Shown here piece by piece: positions 1-5,988 of a stretch of 8,409 bases of DNA (positions are counted from its first letter, which is position 1; each line of letters begins with the position of its first letter). The position numbers and the translations under genes are program-made. The stretch is from Lentisphaerota bacterium (GTDB lineage: Bacteria > Verrucomicrobiota > Lentisphaeria > Oligosphaerales > Oligosphaeraceae): contig JAAZIZ010000131.1 of NCBI GenBank assembly GCA_012800565.1, positions 1 through 8,409 of the forward strand. The letters run 5' to 3'. The notes under the pieces were generated by a model, which searched no databases, was not told the origin of the DNA, and saw only the letters and a list, made by a program, of their open reading frames with translations.

Positions 1-1445
1 CTGCGCAGTTCGACAGCCACATCAGCTGCGACCCGCCCACCGATATTCGCATCGATCTCATCGAAAACCAGCACCGGCACCTGGTCGGCATCCGACAGAA
101 TGGTCTTAATCGCGAGCATCACCCGGGCAATCTCGCCGCTGCTGGCGATACTGCGCAGGGGCTGCATCTCTTCCCCGACATTGGGGGCGAAGCAGAATTC
201 CACCGTATCTGCACCATCTGGACCCGGAGTGCCCGGGGTCAGCAAGACTGCAAAGCCGGCCCGGGTGAAGCCCAGGCGCTGCAGCTTCCCGGAGATTTCC
301 GCCGACAAGCGCTCACCGGACTGCTGCCGCAGAGTATGCAGTTTTTGGCAGAGGAACTGGTGCTGTTTCTGCAGAACCTGCTCACGTTCGGCCAGAGCCG
401 CCAAAGCCTCCTGGCGACCCTGCACCCGCGCTAAACGCCCGCGTATGCGCTCGGCGCAAGACAACACGTCGGCCAGCGTCGGACCAAATTTGCGTTTCAG
501 GCGCTGCAGCAGCTCCAGGCGCGCTTCCATCTCCTGCAGGGCTTCTTCATCCCAATCAAGAGAGCCGGCATAATTATCCAGGTCGCTGGCGATTTCGCCC
601 AAGTCATTCGAGAGCTCTTCCAGGCGTTCCTGGAAAGTTTCTCCAGCCGTAGGATCGATTTGAGCCAGTTCCCGGATTTGCCGGATGGTCAGGGCCAGCT
701 GTTCCTGCAGCGAATTGTCACCTTGGGCCAAAGCGTCAGCGCCCTGGCGGGCGATTTCGATCAGCCGGCGGGAGTGGGCCGTCAGGCGATGCCGCTCCTG
801 CAGTGGCGCTTCCTCATCAGCCTGAATTTCGGCCCGGTCGATTTCCTGCAGCTGAAATGCGAACAGCTGGACTTCCTCGGCTGAAAGATTGTCCTCTTGT
901 AAGGCTTGCCGCTCCTGCCGCAGCTCCTGCAATGCTTTCCAGGCTTGCCGGCATTCCTGCAGCGGTCCGGCATGACTGGCAAAAGAGTCGAGCAGTGTAA
1001 GCTGTCGTTTTGGCAGCAGCAGCGTCTGGCTGTCGTTGGGGCCGTGGATATCGATCAAATACTCGCCCAAGTCACGCAGATATGCGGCAGTTACGGGAGA
1101 GTTGTTCACAAAAGCCCGACTGCCAGTCTCGCTGATGACCCGGCGAATCAGCAGGCGTTGTTCCTCACACTGTCGCACACCGCCTTCATCCAGAAGCAGC
1201 TGCAGCTGCTCCTGGACCTCGGGTGAGACCCGGTCCAGGCGGAAAATTCCGCTGATTTCGCAAGTCGTTGCGCCTTTGCGGATAATGCCCGCGGAAGCCC
1301 GGCCGCCGGCCAGCAGCTGCAAAGCACCGATAATCAGCGATTTTCCCGCCCCGGTTTCACCGGTGACTGTATTCAAGCCCGGCAGAAATTCCAGGCTCAA
1401 TTCTGTGACCAGAGCGAGATTCCGGATGTTAAGTGCTTCCAGCAT
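1..1445 (-). CDS. recN: DNA repair protein RecN (C-terminus beyond the left edge)
   Basis: RecN is a cytoplasmic SMC-like ATPase that acts early in recombinational repair of double-strand breaks. The reading frame is open from ATG at 1445 to the window edge, giving 481 codons of a family usually about 550 residues, so only the end of the C-terminal ATPase lobe is missing. Visible in order: N-terminal ATPase half with Walker A GETGAGKS (residues 29-36); the Q-loop-region motif IDIHGPND (131-138); a long, Q/E/L-rich coiled-coil region (about 160-385); the ABC signature SSGEIARVMLAIK (435-447); and Walker B VLVFDEID (458-465). The signature differs from the common SGGELSR form of proteobacterial RecN. 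The gene starts 19 bases after the isomerase stop. No clear Shine-Dalgarno sequence precedes the ATG, so it may rely on translational coupling. The start is supported because MLEALNIRNLALV is the standard RecN N-terminus. Identification is secure. Confidence 0.96.
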   Translation of the reverse strand, partial: MLEALNIRNLALVTELSLEFLPGLNTVTGETGAGKSLIIGALQLLAGGRASAGIIRKGATTCEISGIFRLDRVSPEVQEQLQLLLDEGGVRQCEEQRLLIRRVISETGSRAFVNNSPVTAAYLRDLGEYLIDIHGPNDSQTLLLPKRQLTLLDSFASHAGPLQECRQAWKALQELRQERQALQEDNLSAEEVQLFAFQLQEIDRAEIQADEEAPLQERHRLTAHSRRLIEIARQGADALAQGDNSLQEQLALTIRQIRELAQIDPTAGETFQERLEELSNDLGEIASDLDNYAGSLDWDEEALQEMEARLELLQRLKRKFGPTLADVLSCAERIRGRLARVQGRQEALAALAEREQVLQKQHQFLCQKLHTLRQQSGERLSAEISGKLQRLGFTRAGFAVLLTPGTPGPDGADTVEFCFAPNVGEEMQPLRSIASSGEIARVMLAIKTILSDADQVPVLVFDEIDANIGGRVAADVAVELR

Positions 1446-1464
1446 GATCGTTACAGCATCGGTC

Positions 1465-2832
1465 TCAAATTTCCACCACGTCCCAACCCTGCAATTTTGC
1501 AAAGGTGGCCAGCAGCCGGCTGTTGATGCCATAGCAAAGAGCGCTGTGATGGGTGCCGAAATTCCGGCTGTACAGTTCCAGGAATTCCGGCAGGTTGCGG
1601 GCAGGCTTGAACCAGCCCATGACCGCTGCAGAAGCGACATCCGGCGGGGCGAAGCAGACTCCCTTGCAGACCAACAGGCGAAAGCGCTCATCCGCCAGTG
1701 GTGCCAAGTTGACGATGCTGGCCGGGCCCGGCTTGTAGACCCCGTACGCTACCGCCGGTGCAGCCGTGGCACTGAAAGCATACTGTGCTTCCCGCAGATA
1801 GGGCCGACCCTGGACGAGGTTTAAGTTCATTTCGCCCATGTGACTGAGATACAGCATGTTATTCTGCCAGTCGGGGCAGAACATCTCGGTGAAAGTAGTC
1901 TCGGGATGCAGTTGCGCCAACGCCGCTACCAGGGCTGCCGTCAGCACATCGCCTTCACCGGCATAACCTATGCCCCGGGCCAGACTTTTGGAAGCTTCCA
2001 GGAACGGTACGGTTTCCCAGCCGGCGGCCGCGGTGATGTCACGAAAACACAGCGTAAAGGCGCTTAGTTTTTCCTGCTCCAGCCATTTGCGTACCCGCAG
2101 GCTGGCGCGCAGAGTGCGCCGATAAGTCTCATGCTCCATAATGCCGAACTCGAAGCGCTCCCGGTCTGAAGCCTCTTCTGCAGCCAATTCCCCGGCAACA
2201 AGCGGAGCCGAGAAATTTTCCGGGAACTGCTGCACTTTAATGCCCAGCAGTCGTTCCATGTCGGCAATGGGCAGGGAGAAGTCGCCCATGCCGGCGAAAG
2301 GCTGGCCCAGCAATCCTACCCGGCTCTGGCGGAAATTCCGCGCCAGGGCAGCGGCCTGCAATCCTTCCAGAGCCCGCGAGAAGATATCACTGTGCTGCCA
2401 ATGCCCGGCATAGAGCAGGAATTCTTTTTTACGCCGTCCGAGTACGTTGGCCAGGTCCTGCACGCCGTGGATACCGTGATTGGCCATGGTCTTGCCGGCG
2501 GGCGAGAAATTGAAGTCATAAGCCGGGGTTGTATCCAGCAGCAGCAGAGGCAGTTCGCTTTCAGCCAGCACATCAGCAGCTTCCAGGGAAGGCGAGTAGG
2601 CCAGATGCAGGGTCACCACTGCTGTAACCCCGGCCGCAGTAAAAGAAGCCAGCGCAGCTGCGATTTCCGACTGGAGGCGACAAACCGGTGCCTTGAGCAC
2701 TTCCACCTGGCGCTGCGTGAACTGCTCGGCGATGGTATCCACAAACGGTTCCAGAGTGGGCCGGACTTCCGGCTTGACCTCGTCGTACAGCTGCAGATAC
2801 AAGGGCAGCAGGCCGATTTTCAGCTGTTGCAT
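1465..2832 (-). CDS. L-arabinose/L-fucose isomerase-family protein
   Basis: Predicted cytoplasmic metal-dependent aldose-ketose isomerase of the AraA/FucI superfamily, 455 residues, a little shorter than classical AraA (about 500). The N-terminus (KIGLLPLYLQLYD) is the usual Rossmann-like start. A motif NHGIHGVQD (118-126) lies where AraA has its conserved HG-containing loop. The four metal/catalytic positions of AraA appear to be kept: E293 in AGEGD, E316 in TEMF, H331 in SHMGEMN and H428/H429 in GTHHS. This alignment was made by eye. The substrate cannot be read from the sequence, and no sugar kinase, aldolase, transporter or regulator lies nearby, so an araA or fucI symbol would be overreach. 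The ATG at 2832 is supported by a strong purine-rich ribosome binding site 8 bases upstream. It lies 37 bases after the CapA-like gene and 19 bases before recN, so all three are probably co-transcribed. There is no signal peptide or membrane segment. Confidence 0.85.
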   Translation of the reverse strand: MQQLKIGLLPLYLQLYDEVKPEVRPTLEPFVDTIAEQFTQRQVEVLKAPVCRLQSEIAAALASFTAAGVTAVVTLHLAYSPSLEAADVLAESELPLLLLDTTPAYDFNFSPAGKTMANHGIHGVQDLANVLGRRKKEFLLYAGHWQHSDIFSRALEGLQAAALARNFRQSRVGLLGQPFAGMGDFSLPIADMERLLGIKVQQFPENFSAPLVAGELAAEEASDRERFEFGIMEHETYRRTLRASLRVRKWLEQEKLSAFTLCFRDITAAAGWETVPFLEASKSLARGIGYAGEGDVLTAALVAALAQLHPETTFTEMFCPDWQNNMLYLSHMGEMNLNLVQGRPYLREAQYAFSATAAPAVAYGVYKPGPASIVNLAPLADERFRLLVCKGVCFAPPDVASAAVMGWFKPARNLPEFLELYSRNFGTHHSALCYGINSRLLATFAKLQGWDVVEI

Positions 2833-2840
2833 AGCTTTTT

Positions 2841-2850
2841 TCCCTCCCCT
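2841..2850 (-). promoter_or_regulatory. Strong ribosome binding site of the isomerase gene
   Basis: On the minus strand this reads AGGGGAGGGA, 8 bases before the ATG at 2832. It decides the start of the isomerase gene and implies independent, efficient initiation in the short gap after the CapA-like gene. Confidence 0.75.
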
Positions 2851-2869
2851 GCCAAGGCGCGGCTGCAGT

Positions 2870-4123
2870 TTAATGTTTGATGAACGTAGCCTCGCGCAGG
2901 GTCTGCAGCTGCGGGTAGAATTCCGCGGCTTGTTTCAGTCTGTCCTGCTCAAACAGTTTCAGCCAAGTCCCTACCAGCTCGCAATGCGCCTCGCAAGTAA
3001 AGATATTGCGCAAAGGCATCAGCGCTTTCTTTTTCTCCGGGTTGTCGAAATCCTCCAGACTCCAGTTGGCCGTGGCGATAAGCTTGGCCACATAGTTGCT
3101 GGGGCCGGCCGCCCAGGCTTCATGGAAGCGCATAATCTCATCCCAGTCCGACAACGGCTCGGAAATCTTGGCCAGATGCTCCAGGAAGCCCTTTTTCTCC
3201 TCGCCTTCCAGCAATTCTACCCGGGTGGCATCCAAGCCAAAATGGATCGGTATGGCCTCAATACTGAAAGCGCCCTTGCGGTCCACCTGGAAGCGGACCA
3301 TATAGCCGGTGTACCAGAAGCTCTTGGGGTCGTAGGTGTCAGCCCAGACATTGGGGAAATAGAAATTCCCCAGGCTGTAGACGATAGGCTTGCCATTCCA
3401 GGTCTCGATCCCTTGCGGGCAATGGGTATGGATATTGATCACGATATCCGCGCCGGCATCGACGAAAGCCCGGCACATATTCACGACTCTGGGGCTGGGT
3501 ACCGGATTGGTCTCATTCCCGCCGTGGATGACCACCACACAGGTGTCCACTTTGGGGCTCAGTTCCTTGATCTGCCTCAGGTTGTAGAAAGGTGACAGCG
3601 GGTTCGCTCCGGCCTGGTCCCGCAAGGCGCCGCCGAATTCATTTTCAGCTATGTTGATCACCCCGATCTTGAAGCCGTGCTTGGTAAAAACCAAGGGTTC
3701 CTGGGCTGCTTTCAAGTCCTTGCCAGCGCCTACCGTCTGGAAACCGTGCTTCTGCAGGATTTCAATGGTCTCCATTACTGGTTCCGGGCCGTAATCGCCG
3801 GTATGGTTGTTGGCCAGCAAGGCCACATCACCGCCCCAGCTGTGCATAATCTCAATCGACTCAGGAATGCATTTCAGGTTTGGTCCGCTTTTACAGATCG
3901 GAGTGTCAGCATTAGTCAGCGGAGTCTCAAACTGAATAAATGATACGTCGGCCGAACGCAGTACGCTCTGCAGAGGCTCCATAATCGATGCGCCTTTACC
4001 TTCCGCAAGCAACTTCTCAGGAACAGGGCCGCGGGGACAAAAATCGCCTGCGAACAGAAAAGACAGTTGCTCAGTGCCTTCCGGCTTGCGGATCATCTGC
4101 TTGCCACTCTTGTCAAAACTCAT
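2870..4123 (-). CDS. CapA-family (PGA_cap) metallophosphoesterase-like protein
   Basis: 417-residue protein of the CapA/PgsA family, a calcineurin-like metallophosphoesterase fold named after poly-gamma-glutamate capsule synthesis. Likely metal-site motifs in order: FAGDF (D27), FETPLT (E66), LANNHTGDYG (N105, N106, H107), VIHGGNE (H200) and NIHTHCPQGIE (H232, H234), followed by VYSLGNFYF (248-256), a family hallmark. The catalytic domain ends near residue 300. The remaining roughly 115 residues are a mostly helical, charged extension (EGEEKKGFLEHLAK and onward) that I do not recognise. Bacillus CapA/PgsA is membrane anchored, but this protein has no N-terminal hydrophobic segment or signal peptide, so it looks cytoplasmic. 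No capB, capC or other polyglutamate genes are nearby, so a capsule role is unsupported. The start ATG has AAGGA 7 bases upstream (4131-4135). It follows the repeat-domain gene by 88 bases and precedes the isomerase by 37. Family assignment is firm; substrate unknown. Confidence 0.88.
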   Translation of the reverse strand: MSFDKSGKQMIRKPEGTEQLSFLFAGDFCPRGPVPEKLLAEGKGASIMEPLQSVLRSADVSFIQFETPLTNADTPICKSGPNLKCIPESIEIMHSWGGDVALLANNHTGDYGPEPVMETIEILQKHGFQTVGAGKDLKAAQEPLVFTKHGFKIGVINIAENEFGGALRDQAGANPLSPFYNLRQIKELSPKVDTCVVVIHGGNETNPVPSPRVVNMCRAFVDAGADIVINIHTHCPQGIETWNGKPIVYSLGNFYFPNVWADTYDPKSFWYTGYMVRFQVDRKGAFSIEAIPIHFGLDATRVELLEGEEKKGFLEHLAKISEPLSDWDEIMRFHEAWAAGPSNYVAKLIATANWSLEDFDNPEKKKALMPLRNIFTCEAHCELVGTWLKLFEQDRLKQAAEFYPQLQTLREATFIKH

Positions 4124-4130
4124 CGGTTTT

Positions 4131-4135
4131 TCCTT
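4131..4135 (-). promoter_or_regulatory. Ribosome binding site of the CapA-like gene
   Basis: AAGGA on the minus strand, 7 bases before the ATG at 4123. It favours this start over the internal methionine at residue 10. Confidence 0.65.
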
Positions 4136-4161
4136 GCTTTAGGGTTGGAATATCATGGAGC

Positions 4162-4178
4162 GCAGTGCTTAAAACTGC
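4162..4178 (-). other. Small inverted repeat in the gap before the CapA-like gene
   Basis: GCAGT and ACTGC form a perfect 5-base stem around a 7-base loop, within the 88-base gap between the repeat-domain gene and the CapA-like gene. No U-tract follows, so it is not a convincing intrinsic terminator. It could be an mRNA processing or stabilising hairpin, or chance. The rest of the gap shows no promoter I can defend. Confidence 0.25.
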
Positions 4179-4211
4179 CAGAAACAGAGGCGGGGCGTGG
4201 GCAAGCCGGGG

Positions 4212-5786
4212 TCAGAGCGAGAGACCGAGCTCATCGTCCAGGCTGTCCAAAGCGGTTTTCGCTTCCTTGGCCATGCTCTTGGGCATTTTGTAGGTCGGCA
4301 AATAACGGTAATAGACCTGCAGGCTCAAGCAGCACAAGGCGGTATTGTACCAGGGGGCATAATTAGTGACCTCCGTTTTCTTCGCGCCTTTGGCGAGCGG
4401 CTTCTGCCCTACCGGTGCATCCCAATGGCCGTCTTCATTCTGGTTCTGGACCAGCATAGGAGCAAATTTTTCATTCCATTTCCGCCACGAGCTCTGCCCC
4501 GTATGGAACATCACCTGGGTCTCATAATACCAGCAGTACATCGCCTGGGCGACGGGACCGACAGGGGCATTGGGATCGATCCATAAGATGGTGGGCAGAT
4601 GGGTATCAGAAATCAGTTTGGCTACCGTCTTGACTTCCCGGCAGCCGCCTTCGCCCAGCAGCTGCAGGCACAGCGCTCCCGCACCTTGCATGCCCCAACT
4701 GCCTCCGCCAGGAGAAGAATATCCCATCGGCCGGGCCTCGTTGGTTTTAGAATACGCGACATTCTTGATGAAGCTGATGCCTTTTTCAATCGCCGCATCC
4801 AGTCCAGACACATTGGCGCCGGCGACGAAACCGGCTTTCATGGCTTGGAATTGCCAGCCGGCCACTGAGAGGTCCCAGCGGTCACCCTTGGCGTAACTGT
4901 AGTCGTAGCCGCCGCTTTTCTGCTGGCCGTCAACCAGCAGAAACAGCGCTTTTTCCATTGCCGGCTTCAGATTCGGCAGCTTGGTCATGCCGTAGGCCTC
5001 CGACAGCGCATAGGCTACGATGCCATTGGTATAAGGCTCAACTTTCCTCGTGCCGCTGGCAGTATCAGGCAAAGTATCGACGTGATTGATCAGATACTGC
5101 ATCGCGTTCTGCACCGTCCTGCCGTACTCTTCACTGGTCGGAGTCTCACCATGAGCCAGGAAAGACAGCAGGCACAAGGCGGTCATGGCCGGACGCTGGC
5201 TGGGAGCCCAGGAGCCATCCGGGTTCTGAGTATTCTTCAGCCACTGCAACGCCTTAACCACTGCCCGCTCAGTTGCATCATTGCCGCCAAAACGCCGACG
5301 CTGCTGGGCGCGTCCCTCATTGGAGCGCCCGCCGTACAGCGAGGACAGCTTCAATGGCGAGTCGTTGGCCCGGATATCCAGCACATCGGAGAAATTCATC
5401 GCATCATCAGTGGAGGCCAGCCTGTCGCTGAAGTCACTCACCGAGCCTGAGACCACATCGGTCACTTGCACATCGCTGATGATATCGGGACGCTCGACTG
5501 TGGGTACAGCTTCCTCAGCGACCTCTTCCAGTTTTTCGAGTTTCTCCAGTTCTTTCTGGTCCAGCTCCTTGACTTCCAGTTCCTTCATCTCCAGTTCGAT
5601 GGAGGCTTGGGTGACTGTAGCGTCTGCTTCATAGAATAATAGCACTGAGCCCATGAGCAGTACATGCAGTACCAGGGAAATAATAGGTCCGATCATGCTC
5701 TCGACCATCTTCCGATGCTGGTATTCCGCCAATATCGCTTCGGGATCAAAGGCCTGAGCGGGGACTGGCTCTAAATTTGTATCCAT
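4212..5786 (-). CDS. Membrane-anchored prenyltransferase/squalene-oxidase repeat protein
   Basis: 524-residue protein, probably a single-pass inner-membrane protein with most of its mass outside the cytoplasm. Layout: a cytoplasmic tail (1-30, ending in HRKMVES); one hydrophobic segment (about 31-52, GPIISLVLHVLLMGSVLLFY); an E/K/L-rich stalk predicted as coiled coil (about 62-93); a Ser/Asp-rich linker (95-165); then an alpha-alpha toroid domain (about 170-500). The toroid carries QW-like repeats of the squalene cyclase/prenyltransferase clan: QNPDGSWAPS (187-196), QQKSGGYDYS (288-297), GGGSWGMQGAGALCLQLL (360-377) and QNQNEDGHWDAP (447-458), ending in a YNTALCCLSLQVYYRY helix. I find no DXDD acid motif of hopene cyclases, so terpene cyclase activity is doubtful; a binding, scaffold or peptidase-inhibitor-like role is possible. 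The anchor plus charged stalk resembles TonB in layout, though no exbB or exbD is visible. ATG is preceded by a perfect AGGAGG at ideal spacing. It heads the four-gene group behind the candidate promoter. Function unknown. Confidence 0.85.
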   Translation of the reverse strand: MDTNLEPVPAQAFDPEAILAEYQHRKMVESMIGPIISLVLHVLLMGSVLLFYEADATVTQASIELEMKELEVKELDQKELEKLEKLEEVAEEAVPTVERPDIISDVQVTDVVSGSVSDFSDRLASTDDAMNFSDVLDIRANDSPLKLSSLYGGRSNEGRAQQRRRFGGNDATERAVVKALQWLKNTQNPDGSWAPSQRPAMTALCLLSFLAHGETPTSEEYGRTVQNAMQYLINHVDTLPDTASGTRKVEPYTNGIVAYALSEAYGMTKLPNLKPAMEKALFLLVDGQQKSGGYDYSYAKGDRWDLSVAGWQFQAMKAGFVAGANVSGLDAAIEKGISFIKNVAYSKTNEARPMGYSSPGGGSWGMQGAGALCLQLLGEGGCREVKTVAKLISDTHLPTILWIDPNAPVGPVAQAMYCWYYETQVMFHTGQSSWRKWNEKFAPMLVQNQNEDGHWDAPVGQKPLAKGAKKTEVTNYAPWYNTALCCLSLQVYYRYLPTYKMPKSMAKEAKTALDSLDDELGLSL

Positions 5787-5794
5787 AAGCTGTG

Positions 5795-5800
5795 CCTCCT
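5795..5800 (-). promoter_or_regulatory. Consensus Shine-Dalgarno of the repeat-domain gene
   Basis: AGGAGG on the minus strand, 8 bases before the ATG at 5786. A perfect match to the anti-Shine-Dalgarno sequence, which fixes the start of this gene. Confidence 0.85.
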
Positions 5801-5818
5801 GTTATGTCTTGGTCAGGG

Positions 5819-5838
5819 CTGCTGACTGCAGCCAGCAG
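5819..5838. promoter_or_regulatory. 20-base near-perfect palindrome, candidate operator or leader hairpin
   Basis: Plus strand CTGCTGACTGCAGCCAGCAG is its own reverse complement except at one symmetric pair, which would form a G-U wobble in RNA. It abuts the candidate -10 box at 5839-5846 and would cover the transcription start of the repeat-domain gene. That is a typical place for a repressor site, or for a hairpin at the 5' end of the mRNA. CTG/CAG-rich words are common in this genome, so chance symmetry is possible. Confidence 0.4.
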
Positions 5839-5868
5839 ATAATATAACTGCCTTTGATGGCTTTGCAA
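5839..5868 (-). promoter_or_regulatory. Candidate sigma-70-type promoter for the repeat-domain gene group
   Basis: On the minus strand, -35 TTGCAA (5863-5868, four of six consensus bases) is followed by an AT-rich -10 region: TATATT (5841-5846, spacer 16) or the overlapping TATTAT (5839-5844, spacer 18). It lies in the longest intergenic gap, about 50 bases upstream of the start codon, in a region that is AT-rich against a GC-rich background. A second, weaker pair (TTGCAG near 5914-5919 and TAACAT near 5891-5896, spacer 17) lies further upstream. Predicted by eye only. Confidence 0.45.
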
Positions 5869-5911
5869 AAACTCAGCCCAGGAAAGAATTATGTTAAGAT
5901 ATATTTGGCGG

Positions 5912-5935
5912 CCCTGCAACCGTTCCACTACAGGG
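5912..5935 (-). other. Hairpin downstream of the AAA ATPase gene
   Basis: On the minus strand CCCTGTA and TGCAGGG can pair over 7 bases (one G-U) around a 10-base loop, starting about 54 bases after the ATPase stop codon. It is not followed by a run of U, so it is at best a weak or factor-assisted terminator, or a 3' stabilising structure, separating the upstream pair of genes from the next group. Confidence 0.3.
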
Positions 5936-5988
5936 GCTGCAGGCGAATTCCCGTGGCGGCGACAGCCGGGGGCGTCTGGGGGCGTGGT

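Noticed and set aside
1036..1824. Long plus-strand open frame (262 codons) antisense to recN and the isomerase
   Set aside because: It spans the junction of two well-supported minus-strand genes, has low-complexity Arg/Ser-rich translation and no recognisable motif. It is a shadow frame of GC-rich coding DNA.
2693..3595. Plus-strand open frame (300 codons) antisense to the CapA-like gene and the isomerase start
   Set aside because: The minus-strand genes carry clear family motifs and ribosome binding sites; this frame has neither.
4162..4182. Possible sigma-54 promoter (TGGCA...CTGC) before the CapA-like gene
   Set aside because: The GG and GC elements are not at the required 10-base spacing.
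5968..5985. Tandem GGGGGCGT repeat, considered as a G-quadruplex or iteron
   Set aside because: Only two copies with a 10-base period and two long G runs; too little for a quadruplex of four runs or for a replication or regulator array.
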